Shown piece after piece: positions 55,652-64,000 of a stretch of 64,000 nucleotides of DNA. Position 1 is the first letter of the stretch, and every line of letters starts with the position of its first letter. The notes under the pieces are model-generated. The model worked only from the letters and a program-made list of their open reading frames with translations. It had not been told where the DNA came from and ran no database searches. The position numbers and the translations under genes are program-made. This stretch comes from Leptospira sp. GIMC2001. GTDB taxonomy: Bacteria > Spirochaetota > Leptospiria > Leptospirales > Leptospiraceae. The stretch spans positions 3,899,559-3,963,558 of the forward strand of contig NZ_CP115468.1 in NCBI RefSeq assembly GCF_028462125.1, in the 5' to 3' direction.

Positions 55652-58240
55652 TTAATTTCTCTCGAATGTTTCAGCAAGTTTGCTTTGCTCAAATTTTTCT
55701 AAGCGAGCCAAATTGATTTGTGCTTTTTGAAAATCTGGCTTTAGATTCAAAGCTCCTATCCATTCCTCTTTCGCTTTGGCATAATCTTTTAATCGGAAGT
55801 ATATACTTCCTAAGTTATTTCTTGCATGGTGATTCTTGGGAGCAATCTCCAAAGATTTACTATAATAATCGATTGCCTTGGGCAAATCATTTAACAACGA
55901 ATAACAATTAGCTAATCTAAAGAGAATCCAAGGATTTCTATTGTCCCTTTCAAGACAATTATCATATGTGTCGAGTGCTTCGCGATATTGTTTTCGTTGA
56001 TAGAAATCATCCGCTCTTTGCAGTAGATCTTCTATACTAACTAATTTCTCTGGTTTAGGTTCTTCAGAGTAAGATATAATTGTTTCTGCTGATTTCTTAT
56101 CTTCAACTTGTACAATTTCTTCTAATAGGTCTTTAGCTTTGGCATCAATTGCGATCGCTTTCTCTGCCATATATTTAGATCGAGTACCAATACCTAGGCT
56201 ATTGTAGACTATGGACAAGTTAATTAAATTTAAATAGTTTCCAGCATCACGAAGATACAATCTTTCTCCATAATCGGCTGCTTCATTCAAACTTCCTAGT
56301 AAACGATAAGTATTAGAGATAGCATAAATATATTCGTTGTCGCCAGGGTTGTTCTCACTATAAGAAAGAAAGCATTCTAGTGCTTTTACATATTCTTTTC
56401 TATTGAAATAAATATTCCCCAAAAGTTTTAGCATCTCAGGATAAGGATTGTCATCATGTATTAATCCTTCGATCCGATTTAGAGCGTCCTGTTCTTTGCC
56501 TGATTGAACTAGATCATACCCTTCTTGAATTGCCTCTTCCACTTCGTAAGGAATGGATATGACTTCTTCGTCTTCTCTACCTTCTTTAAATGAAATCCTT
56601 AACAAAGAATAGTCGTCCGTGATTTTTCCTTTTGCTTGAATGAGTTGGTAGATTTGAGTCAAATCGGCCTTAGCTTCTTCAACTCTTCGTAGAAACTCCA
56701 TCTCATCCTCATTCATAACAGCATTCTGACCAGGAACCGGCATCATGATGTCATCTCTTCCGTCAGAACCTGCGATAACAACATCACCAGGCATCAATTG
56801 AAAAACTTTAACAGCGAATTTATCTTCTTGCCCAGGAGTTCCTAATTTCCTAAGAACCAATTCTTCTTCAAGAAATGAAGCCTTCTCATCACGATACAAC
56901 ACTGTCCAAGGATGTTCAGCATTGATATAATACATGATACCTGTAGCATCATCAATCAAACCCATACAGACTGAAATATACATGGATCCATCGAATGTCA
57001 TAAAAACATTTTGAAGATCGAGAAATCTTTCTTTTAACCAAATCTCAGGATGAACTTTAGTATTTCTCTCCAATCGCGAACGCATAATTCCCGAATTGAA
57101 AACAACTCCAAATACCAAGGCACCACCAGCACCTTGAATTGATTTACCCATCGCGTCTCCGTTCATGAAAACGGTATAATCTTTTCCTAATAATTTAATA
57201 TTATCAGTTATACATAAATCCCCACCAATTTGGGAATTCCATTTACGAAAGGTAAATTTTTTCTTTTGCTCAACATAGAAATCTGTCTTTACGTTCTTTC
57301 CTAAGTTATTATTGAACTGGAGCGGTTCGAGCAATAGAGATGTAAGATAATAATCTCCATCTTGCGCTTCTTTGAGAGCTTGCACTTCCTGTAAAGTTTG
57401 ATTCAATTCATCTGTTCTCTGAGTTACCATAGTCTCAAGATTATTTGTAAAATCTTGAATTCTAACAGTCATTTGGTTAAAAGTTTCTGCCAGTTGACCA
57501 ATTTCATCTCGACCATGTATAGGAATTCGATAATTCAAATCTCCACCACCAATCATTCTGGCACCATCAGAGAGAATTTGAATTGGTTTTGAGAGAGAGA
57601 AGGCAGCGAAAAGAGCAACACCAATACCTAGAAAGAATAAAACGGAAGAAACCGCTACAATTGTTCTCCGAATTTCATTGACAGGTTCATAAACAAGATC
57701 TCTATTAAAGTCAAAAACCGCGGTTCCAACCCGCATCTTATCACCTTTATAATCAATAAATATAGGATAAACGAATTGAAGGATGCTCTCCCCGTCCTCT
57801 TTTAGCTCGGTTAGCGTTAATTCTTTCATTTCAGCGAAATAAATCAACCTTTCATCATCTGGACGAGTACCAACTCTAGTCTCATTCATATCAGCGATGA
57901 AGTTTCCATCTACATTCAATACATATGAATTCAATAATCCAGCTACTTGTGATTGCTTGAGTCTTGTAAGCGCAGTTCGTGTTGCGTCATATGTTTCATT
58001 TATTAATAGTTCTTCTGTCGCAAGATTAGCAATATTATTTGCCAAATTCCTACATACCTCAAAAGTCTTATCTAGGACCACCGCTTGATTACGATAAAGT
58101 ACGATCAGTGAAAGTGGTAGCACGGAAACAAGAACCACTCCGCATACAAGAATTATCATCTTTGTGCGAATCTTAAGGTTTGTTACGAATGATGAAGTTA
58201 CATTTAGCATTATTAGATTCTGGAAAATATTAAAAATCAT
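55652..58240 (-). CDS. HAMP/SpoIIE-type phosphatase sensor with C-terminal TPRs
   Basis: An 862-residue inner-membrane signalling protein; a start at 58210 is also possible and neither has a clear ribosome binding site. Membrane segments lie at about 27-48 and 188-210, with an extracytoplasmic sensor between them. A HAMP linker follows (SKPIQILSDGARMIGGGDLN), then a PP2C/SpoIIE phosphatase (SQIGGDLCITDN, FMNGDAMGKSIQGAGGALV, VIAGSDGRDD), then TPRs from about 580 to 860. It probably dephosphorylates an anti-sigma-antagonist-like partner when the periplasmic signal changes. It heads the operon with the binding protein and receptor. Confidence 0.9.
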   Translation of the reverse strand: MIFNIFQNLIMLNVTSSFVTNLKIRTKMIILVCGVVLVSVLPLSLIVLYRNQAVVLDKTFEVCRNLANNIANLATEELLINETYDATRTALTRLKQSQVAGLLNSYVLNVDGNFIADMNETRVGTRPDDERLIYFAEMKELTLTELKEDGESILQFVYPIFIDYKGDKMRVGTAVFDFNRDLVYEPVNEIRRTIVAVSSVLFFLGIGVALFAAFSLSKPIQILSDGARMIGGGDLNYRIPIHGRDEIGQLAETFNQMTVRIQDFTNNLETMVTQRTDELNQTLQEVQALKEAQDGDYYLTSLLLEPLQFNNNLGKNVKTDFYVEQKKKFTFRKWNSQIGGDLCITDNIKLLGKDYTVFMNGDAMGKSIQGAGGALVFGVVFNSGIMRSRLERNTKVHPEIWLKERFLDLQNVFMTFDGSMYISVCMGLIDDATGIMYYINAEHPWTVLYRDEKASFLEEELVLRKLGTPGQEDKFAVKVFQLMPGDVVIAGSDGRDDIMMPVPGQNAVMNEDEMEFLRRVEEAKADLTQIYQLIQAKGKITDDYSLLRISFKEGREDEEVISIPYEVEEAIQEGYDLVQSGKEQDALNRIEGLIHDDNPYPEMLKLLGNIYFNRKEYVKALECFLSYSENNPGDNEYIYAISNTYRLLGSLNEAADYGERLYLRDAGNYLNLINLSIVYNSLGIGTRSKYMAEKAIAIDAKAKDLLEEIVQVEDKKSAETIISYSEEPKPEKLVSIEDLLQRADDFYQRKQYREALDTYDNCLERDNRNPWILFRLANCYSLLNDLPKAIDYYSKSLEIAPKNHHARNNLGSIYFRLKDYAKAKEEWIGALNLKPDFQKAQINLARLEKFEQSKLAETFERN

Positions 58241-58313
58241 GATTAGATTATTTGGTCAACAAAAAACATTTTTTTCCAAGCTTTTGCATAAAAATAATAC
58301 ACCTAATCTACGG

Positions 58314-58949
58314 ATGAATGAAATTTTTGAGTATAGATTAGAAGAAAAGAAATTGAACGCTGTTCTTCTCTCAATATCACTCATCATCATCCTTACTTTA
58401 GCAGTTGTTATATATTGGATAGATTGGGAAAACCTTCTCAAAGGGTCAATTGCAGGTGACATAATCGAAAAAATCATTGAATCTATTAGATCAAAAACTT
58501 TTTTCGGACTTTTTCTGACTTCATTTATTGGCGGATGGTTCTTTCTCTTCTTTCCTTTGGAAATTTATTATTTCTCAATCATTCCTGAAGCGAATTCCTA
58601 TTTTACATTATTTTTTGGATACTACTTAGGTATTGTTGCAGCGCAAACAATAAATTATTGGTTCGGACTAAGAGCCAATCGAATCTGCAGAATTCTTATA
58701 TCCCCACAGAATTTCTATAAAATGAAAGGTTATTTAAATAAATGGGGACTATGGGTAATCATTGTTATGAATGCGCTTCCATTGCCTTCTCCTGTTTTTT
58801 CTACAGTTCTTGGAGCATTTCGCTACAATTTCGCTCGATTTTTTATATTAATGAATATCGGGGCTATATTACTATATTCGGGAATGTTGGTTTTATATAT
58901 GATTATAAATGAAATAGGAGAGGAGAATCTATCATGGATAAGATTTTAG
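58314..58949 (+). CDS. VTT/DedA-like membrane protein
   Basis: Starting at 58314 (MNEIFEYRLEEKK) gives 211 residues; ATGs at 58239 and 58164 are further upstream but would run into the divergent phosphatase gene. Five membrane segments are seen (VLLSISLIIILTLAVVIYWI, SFIGGWFFLFFPLEIYYFSI and others). GLWVIIVMNALPLPSPVFST and VLGAFRYNFARFFILMNIGA fit the SNARE-associated/VTT core of DedA proteins, which move lipids or affect membrane potential. It overlaps the next gene by 16 bases. Confidence 0.75.
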   Translation: MNEIFEYRLEEKKLNAVLLSISLIIILTLAVVIYWIDWENLLKGSIAGDIIEKIIESIRSKTFFGLFLTSFIGGWFFLFFPLEIYYFSIIPEANSYFTLFFGYYLGIVAAQTINYWFGLRANRICRILISPQNFYKMKGYLNKWGLWVIIVMNALPLPSPVFSTVLGAFRYNFARFFILMNIGAILLYSGMLVLYMIINEIGEENLSWIRF

Positions 58950-59380
58950 GCGGATCACAAGAAGATGGGATTGGTTTTTGGAATATATTTTGGCGTCCTT
59001 TATTATCCAAATCAGGTGAAAAAGCAGGTAGATTGATTGGATTCTCATTTCGAGGAACGAAAATAATTTCTTTCCAAGTATATTATAAATTTCGAATCGT
59101 TGACCTTGATGCCAAATACCTTCGAAATTGGGACTCAATGAATAAAAAATCAGTCATCATTCTGGATATTGACCCTATCTATCTATTGAAGGGAAGATCA
59201 GTATATGATGAGTCTGGCAAAAAAATCGGTAGAGTCGTAAAAGTTGACCAAGTTGGATATTATAATGAATTTGACTCATTATTTGTTAAGAATAGATTCT
59301 TTCTTCCTTCTATTCAAATATCAAAAAATAAAATCTCTGTTCTCAAGAAGAACATCCTTCTCAATTCGAGTGTAAAATAA
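58934..59380 (+). CDS. PRC-barrel-like protein
   Basis: A 148-residue soluble protein. The segment PIYLLKGRSVYDESGKKIGR then VVKVDQVGYY matches a PRC-barrel domain, which in other proteins binds RNA or photosynthetic reaction-centre partners. The first 60 residues (RLIGFSFRGTKIISFQVYYK) may form a second barrel-like part. It overlaps the VTT gene by 16 bases and the next PRC gene starts 1 base after its stop. Confidence 0.7.
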   Translation: MDKILGGSQEDGIGFWNIFWRPLLSKSGEKAGRLIGFSFRGTKIISFQVYYKFRIVDLDAKYLRNWDSMNKKSVIILDIDPIYLLKGRSVYDESGKKIGRVVKVDQVGYYNEFDSLFVKNRFFLPSIQISKNKISVLKKNILLNSSVK

Positions 59381-59381
59381 G

Positions 59382-59831
59382 ATGAATCTAACTTCTGATG
59401 ACATTTTAGGAAAAGAAGCAGTAGATCCTGAAGGAGAAGTCCTTGGGATCGTGATGAAACTTCACTTGGATCCTGTTGCAAAATCAATAATTGGTATCAC
59501 GGTTGATCAAGGGATGTGGAAGCCAGATTTATTTATCGGTATCGAATTTCTGGAAAAATTCGGAATAGATGCAATTTTTCTAAATAGCATTCCGTACACT
59601 AAGTACAGTGGGATGGAAGTCTACAGCTACGACGGCATATTTCTAGGTACCGTTTCCCAAGTTAATGGAGAAAAGTCAAAAATTCATAATATCGTAGTTT
59701 CTTGCAAAGATGAGAAAAGCAGAAATCCTCTAAAAAAAAGAGAATTCACAATCTCAGAAAAATCGATTTCCGAGATTGGATTCTCTGTAATTTTGAAAAA
59801 GGGAACTGAGACTGCCTTATTGGATTCCTAA
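59382..59831 (+). CDS. Double PRC-barrel-like protein
   Basis: A 149-residue protein with two PRC-barrel-like units: DDILGKEAVDPEGEVLGIVM then KLHLDPVAKSIIGITVD, and YSGMEVYSYDGIFLGTVSQV. No catalytic residue seen. It is third in the VTT/PRC/PRC operon, and the three probably act in one membrane-linked process. Its last 15 bases overlap purB (convergent). Confidence 0.7.
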   Translation: MNLTSDDILGKEAVDPEGEVLGIVMKLHLDPVAKSIIGITVDQGMWKPDLFIGIEFLEKFGIDAIFLNSIPYTKYSGMEVYSYDGIFLGTVSQVNGEKSKIHNIVVSCKDEKSRNPLKKREFTISEKSISEIGFSVILKKGTETALLDS

Positions 59832-61118
59832 TCGCTCAAATATTATATTCACTTTTTCTAAATAAGGTTCTATACGAAAGATCTCATCCAAGTCTTTCGA
59901 AGACAAAATCTGATTCGAACGAGGGTCATTCAATAATCGCTCTTTCAAAGTGGAGTTTTGATTTTCCCAAACATACATGGCGTTATCTTGAACAATTGAG
60001 TATGCGTCTTCTCGACTGATTTTTCCTTTTTCAATTAGATTCAGAAGGACTTTCTGAGAGTAGATGAGCCCGCGAGTTACATTGAGAGTTCTCTCTATCG
60101 CATCTGGATACACATGCAATCCATCAATAACGAAATTCATCTTATCAAGAATATAATCAAGTGCTATTGTTGAATCTGGGAGTACAATTCGTTCGGCAGA
60201 TGAATGGGAAATATCACGTTCGTGCCAGAGAGGCATATCTTGAAAACCAACATTTGCATTGGAACGAATGACTCTCGCAATCCCACATATTCTCTCACAA
60301 ACAACTGGATTTCTTTTATGAGGCATAGCTGAAGATCCTTTCTGTCCTTTAGCAAAAGGCTCTTCAACTTCGCGACCTTCAGTTTTTTGAAGCAATCGGA
60401 TTTCTTGTGCCATCCGATCAAGACTAGATGCAACAATCGCAAGTATGCTGAGATAGAACGCATGGCGATCACGATTGATCACTTGTGTTGCAATAGGATC
60501 CACTTCTAATCCAAGCTTCTCTAAAACATAAGCTTCGATTTCTGGATCTATGTTCGAATAGGTTCCTACAGCACCAGAAAGTTTGCCTACGGCAATTTGT
60601 TTGCGAGCATCTTTCATTCGCAAAATATTTCTCTGCATCTCCGCAAAGAATAGAGCAAATTTTAAACCCAACGTCATTGGCTCCGCATGGATTCCGTGAG
60701 ATCGTCCCATGCAAGGAAGATCTTTGTATTCTTTGGCTTTCTTTTTGGTTGTTTCCAGAAGTTTTTCTGCTTTCTGGATCAGGATGTCCATTGCCTGAAC
60801 CATTTGTACGCATAGCGCTGTATCACCAACATCAGATGAAGTCAGACCATGATGCACATGACGAGAAGCAGGACCAATGTATGAATTCAAATTCGTTAAA
60901 TAAGCGATTACATCATGATGAACTTTCGCTTCAATTTCTAAGATTTCTTCAACTTTAAATTTTGCATTCTTCTTGATTTCTGCCAAGTCCTCAGGTGGAA
61001 CTTCACCTCGCTTGGATCTTGCTTCACATGCCAAAATTTCTATATTCGTCCAAATATGAAATTTGTTCTCTAATTCCCAGATCTTGGAAATCTCTGGATT
61101 GCTATATCTTTGGATCAT
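59817..61118 (-). CDS. purB: Adenylosuccinate lyase
   Basis: A 433-residue protein of normal length for the shorter PurB type. It catalyses two steps of purine synthesis (release of fumarate from SAICAR and adenylosuccinate). The fumarase/ASL signature GSSAMPHKRNP is present, with the His/Ser motifs HHGLTSSDVGDTALC and MGRSHGIHAEP earlier. Cytoplasmic tetramer. The end overlaps the PRC gene by 15 bases; fabG lies divergently upstream. Confidence 0.97.
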   Translation of the reverse strand: MIQRYSNPEISKIWELENKFHIWTNIEILACEARSKRGEVPPEDLAEIKKNAKFKVEEILEIEAKVHHDVIAYLTNLNSYIGPASRHVHHGLTSSDVGDTALCVQMVQAMDILIQKAEKLLETTKKKAKEYKDLPCMGRSHGIHAEPMTLGLKFALFFAEMQRNILRMKDARKQIAVGKLSGAVGTYSNIDPEIEAYVLEKLGLEVDPIATQVINRDRHAFYLSILAIVASSLDRMAQEIRLLQKTEGREVEEPFAKGQKGSSAMPHKRNPVVCERICGIARVIRSNANVGFQDMPLWHERDISHSSAERIVLPDSTIALDYILDKMNFVIDGLHVYPDAIERTLNVTRGLIYSQKVLLNLIEKGKISREDAYSIVQDNAMYVWENQNSTLKERLLNDPRSNQILSSKDLDEIFRIEPYLEKVNIIFERLGIQ

Positions 61119-61252
61119 AAGATCAGGGTTTCACGGTATTGGTTTCAGGCAATCAGAATTGAAAAAGAATAACAGTGTTCCTTTTTGGCTTGATTCGAAT
61201 CTCAGATTGGTTGAACTGGATGAAAATCAAACGTATCATAAGAGGTTTTATT

Positions 61253-62020
61253 ATGTCCAAAGAATTCGAAGGAAAAGTCGCATTAGTAACGGGAGCCGCA
61301 TCACCAATCGGATTGGGTCGAGCTATTGCAAATAGATTGGCTTCTCATGGTGCTACTCTAGTCCTATTAGATCTCAATCAAGAAAAAATTGACGAAGCAG
61401 CTAAAGAAGTAGAAAAGCAATTTGGAGTCAAAGCAATTGGAATTTCAGCTAACGTAACAAAAACGGAAGATTGTGAGAATGCAATTTCAAAAGTAAAAGA
61501 AGTCTTTGGACAATTGGATATACTTGTAAACAATGCCGGTGTACTCAAAGATAACCTTGTTATGAGAATGTCAGAAGCGGACTTCGACTTCGTGATGGAT
61601 GTCAATTGCAAGGGCGTTTTTCTAATGACGAAAGCCGCGACGAAATTAATTCTCAAAGCACCATCTGGCAGAATTGTCAATATTTCTTCGGTCTCTGGAC
61701 TTACTGGTCAACCTGGACAAGCCAATTATTCGGCTTCTAAAGCAGGTGTCATCGCCCTAACTAAAGTTTTTGCTCGTGAATTTTCCGGACGAAATGTACT
61801 TGTAAATGCCGTTTGTCCTGGCTTCATCAAAACCGAGATGACAGGAACCCTTTCCGAAGAAGTTCAAAAGAAATTGACAGACCCATCTTTTATTCCGTTG
61901 AAAAGACCTGGTAAACAAGAGGAAGTAGCAGCGGTAGTAAAATTCTATTGCAGTGAAGATTCCAATTATATCACTGGAACCTTTCTAAGAGTAGATGGTG
62001 GTGCGGCAATAGGAATGTAA
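61253..62020 (+). CDS. fabG: 3-oxoacyl-ACP reductase (SDR family)
   Basis: The start at 61253 ([14 protein letters not shown]) has AAGAGG seven bases upstream; a longer frame begins at 61175. The 255-residue protein is a classical short-chain dehydrogenase: [12 protein letters not shown] (13-24), the NNAG motif in [11 protein letters not shown], and the catalytic triad Ser146, Tyr159 and Lys163 (ANYSASKAG). FabG-type ketoreductase of fatty-acid synthesis is most likely, but other SDR roles cannot be excluded because no fab neighbour is present. Confidence 0.88.
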   Translation: MSKEFEGKVALVTGAASPIGLGRAIANRLASHGATLVLLDLNQEKIDEAAKEVEKQFGVKAIGISANVTKTEDCENAISKVKEVFGQLDILVNNAGVLKDNLVMRMSEADFDFVMDVNCKGVFLMTKAATKLILKAPSGRIVNISSVSGLTGQPGQANYSASKAGVIALTKVFAREFSGRNVLVNAVCPGFIKTEMTGTLSEEVQKKLTDPSFIPLKRPGKQEEVAAVVKFYCSEDSNYITGTFLRVDGGAAIGM

Positions 62021-62045
62021 TTCCGATCCAATAATAAATTTCTAA

Positions 62046-64000
62046 CTATTTGATAATCTTGTTAGTAGCTTGAGTAGGTTTAGATCTCGCTGTGGAAGTT
62101 TTAGCTTCACCTGGTGATTGAATAGTTGGAATTTCTTTGGAAGTCTGTATTTCGGTTAGATTTGCAAGCTTTGTTCCTTTCACAATGTAATCAAAAACGA
62201 TGGATTCTGATTTATTCCCCGCTCGATCAAATCCAACAGCTTCCATTCGGTGCTTGCCCGGCGCAAATATATTCTCAGGTTCAACTACTATTGCAACGCC
62301 CGTTCTTGGATTCAATTCCGCAATTGCAAGTTCCCCATCTACTTTTACTTGAATAGAATTTTGATCAATCCCTGAACCGAAGTCTTTCAATTTCCATTCT
62401 ATTTCAAAATCTTGATTCGGAAAAATATGACCTGATTTCAAATTTCCCATTAGCTCGAGCTGCGGAGAAATTTTATCAACTAACACAGCATAAATTCCAG
62501 TTTTTTTGAGTCGTGCTTTAAAGAATCTACCCCAAGTACTAAAATTGGCTTTCTTCACTGGAATTGCTACGCCATTTGATTTAATTTCGTAAATACCTGC
62601 TTGGTTTAGATCAGCTTTGTGACCTATCTTAAAATACAAATCAAAACCTAAATTAAATTCTCGAAAATCCTCGGGAGAAATTTTGTACATTTTGGATTCT
62701 AAGCTGAGTCCTGGATGGCTCCAAACAAAATCATTAATTTCTTCTATTTGAAAATTTGCCTTACCAAAAACCGAATTTGCTGGAAAAAACAATTCTACTA
62801 ATCTATCTGTTGAAGATAAATTCGTGTAGCGATCATAACTCACATTGAAAGTATAACTTGGTGTTTGAATATGCGAATAGTCTGATGTATCTTTTTTTAC
62901 ATTAAGAAATCCTTCTGTTCGATTCTCTCCAAGTCCACCTGCTAATATACTAATCTGATTGATTGAATTGTGATTGAAATTCCCGGAAGATATGAGACCT
63001 GATCCAACCATTGTGTTACCTAGTCCTGGAATTCCGAAACCTTGTCTGGAAAATAAATTATATAGGAAAGGATTACCATTCGATTTACTTTTATAGGAAT
63101 CATAAACTAGAACAAATTTTTTCGTCTGGGCTTTAGGCAAAGATTGAAAATTCAAATTTAAATTCTCTTTGCCATTTACGATAAGAGAAATTGATTGTAA
63201 CCCAAGTCTATTGGTTCGCGATTTCTGATGCCCAGATACTTGAAAAGATACAATACCTTGAATCAAAATTTCCTGATGATCGGAATTAGCGATATATCCT
63301 CCCTCAGTTTTTTCAAATTTTATTGTAAGAGGTTCATGTTTACCATTTATAAAAGTTCTTGGAGTTTCTGGACGAATTGTAACAAAATCTAAGACTACAT
63401 CCTCTCCATCCGTATGACCCAGACCGAAATCTCTTGGATTGAAATAAATTCCATTTCGAAACAATTCAAAATGTAAATGTGGCGGTCCAATTCCAGTATC
63501 TCCAGAATAGGCAATTAACTCACCAGCTTCTACTGGTATAGGTTCACCTAATTCATGTTTAAAGTCTCTTCTTGATTTAAAATCTTTTGCTGAACTTGAA
63601 CTCTTTAGAAATTTTACTAATTTCGGACTGAATTTAGAAAGGTGACCATATCTAGCTCGAATTCCATCCTCATGTTCGACAATAACTGAATTACCGATAC
63701 TTGACCAAAACCTTTGTATCTCTACAACTTTGCCTTTTGAGACAGAAATTATGGGGAGCCCTCTTCTGCCACCAGTGCTAAAATCCATGCCCATATGAAA
63801 ATGGGAAGATCGGTATTCACCAAAAGTTCCAGTAATTGCTTCATATCCAACAACTGGCCAAAGGTAAGATCCATATTTCCCAGGAGGTTTAACTTTCTTT
63901 TCGATAGTTTCCGTTGGAGAATTTGGAAGCGCTGGAACCGTAGATAAAGAAGCAGTTGTATTTAGTTTTGCCTGAGGAGCAGCGATTGGTAAATCAGAAT
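62046..64000 (-). CDS. M23 (LytM) family metallopeptidase, N-terminus outside the window
   Basis: The frame stays open through the right edge, so the ATG at 63794 is internal and the protein is longer than 650 residues. The peptidase domain opens the visible part: GYEAITGTFGEYRSSHFHMG then MDFSTGG (zinc His and Asp) and later GPPHLHFELF (HLH). After it come about 500 residues of beta-rich, Ig-like repeats (LTIKFEKTEGGYIANSD, MEAVGFDRAGNKSESIVFDY) and a Lys/Thr-rich tail. Probably an exported wall endopeptidase or a non-cleaving regulator. Most of the N-terminal part here is a Pro/Thr/Ser linker. Confidence 0.9.
   Translation of the reverse strand, partial: SDLPIAAPQAKLNTTASLSTVPALPNSPTETIEKKVKPPGKYGSYLWPVVGYEAITGTFGEYRSSHFHMGMDFSTGGRRGLPIISVSKGKVVEIQRFWSSIGNSVIVEHEDGIRARYGHLSKFSPKLVKFLKSSSSAKDFKSRRDFKHELGEPIPVEAGELIAYSGDTGIGPPHLHFELFRNGIYFNPRDFGLGHTDGEDVVLDFVTIRPETPRTFINGKHEPLTIKFEKTEGGYIANSDHQEILIQGIVSFQVSGHQKSRTNRLGLQSISLIVNGKENLNLNFQSLPKAQTKKFVLVYDSYKSKSNGNPFLYNLFSRQGFGIPGLGNTMVGSGLISSGNFNHNSINQISILAGGLGENRTEGFLNVKKDTSDYSHIQTPSYTFNVSYDRYTNLSSTDRLVELFFPANSVFGKANFQIEEINDFVWSHPGLSLESKMYKISPEDFREFNLGFDLYFKIGHKADLNQAGIYEIKSNGVAIPVKKANFSTWGRFFKARLKKTGIYAVLVDKISPQLELMGNLKSGHIFPNQDFEIEWKLKDFGSGIDQNSIQVKVDGELAIAELNPRTGVAIVVEPENIFAPGKHRMEAVGFDRAGNKSESIVFDYIVKGTKLANLTEIQTSKEIPTIQSPGEAKTSTARSKPTQATNKIIK

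Noticed and set aside
61211..61239. TTGAAC and TATCAT with a 17-base spacer look like a promoter for fabG
   Set aside because: Transcription would begin about 7 bases before the ATG, after the ribosome binding site AAGAGG, so the box match is probably chance.
1..64000. CRISPR array, insertion sequence, integrase or prophage module
   Set aside because: No regularly spaced repeats, transposase motifs or phage structural genes were seen; Bor-like lipoproteins alone do not show a prophage.

Overview
The window is AT-rich bacterial chromosome that looks like a spirochaete of the family Leptospiraceae, most likely Leptospira. The signs are the many short lipoprotein signal peptides with loose spirochaetal lipoboxes (for example FLVGC, TVSC, FLQGC, IISC), several likely TTG/GTG starts, a large sensor with a C-terminal SpoIIE-type phosphatase of the style common in leptospires, and many outer-membrane and lipoprotein genes of unknown function. 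No rRNA, tRNA, CRISPR array, insertion sequence or prophage was recognised. The assignment rests on protein style only; no database was searched.

Layout. 1-3000: end of an arabinose-5-phosphate isomerase gene (LPS/Kdo branch), aroD, a stand-alone FliG-like domain, then two Bor-like lipoproteins on either side of a LURP-one/tubby-fold protein. 3000-9350: thyX, a hydrolase with a long N-terminal domain, a lipoprotein plus OprP-type porin pair, and a large lipoprotein. 9350-17100: a secreted TPR protein, a GMC oxidoreductase with a subunit-3-like partner, a lipoprotein with two amidase domains and a lipoprotein M1 aminopeptidase. 17100-22940: lipid kinase, ferritin-like hydrolase, epoxide-hydrolase-like protein, prfA, EcsC-like protein and a lipoprotein. 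22990-30210: a small frameshifted Cys-rich gene and a tightly overlapping six-gene minus-strand cluster (secreted protein, rhomboid protease, zinc-type dehydrogenase, a large S-adenosylhomocysteine-hydrolase-like protein, NUDIX protein, nitrilase-like protein lacking its catalytic Cys). 30330-41750: unknown proteins, methyltransferase, dapF, HAD phosphatase, cobalamin/iron-type binding protein, adenosine-deaminase-like protein, MATE exporter plus truncated haemoglobin, redoxin-like protein, SHOCT lipoprotein, cysE. 41850-48550: a four-gene membrane-protease operon, a DegT aminotransferase and a second adenosine deaminase. 48550-51220: a 450-base gene-free stretch and small surface proteins. 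51250-58240: a three-gene minus-strand operon with a HAMP/SpoIIE phosphatase/TPR sensor, a periplasmic binding protein fused to TPRs, and a TonB-dependent receptor with an extra N-terminal domain. 58310-64000: a VTT (DedA-like) membrane protein with two PRC-barrel proteins, purB, fabG, and a partial M23 peptidase.

How the genes fit together. Housekeeping genes (aroD, thyX, prfA, dapF, cysE, purB, fabG) are scattered singly among envelope genes. The most system-like units are the 51250-58240 operon, which could couple outer-membrane uptake to a phosphatase signal, and the 23250-30210 cluster, which joins two NAD-type enzyme modules to a Cys-less nitrilase homologue and a NUDIX protein. Both are inferences from gene order and motifs.

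Gene ends are packed very closely. Most convergent pairs overlap or lie a few bases apart, so there is little room for classical intrinsic terminators.
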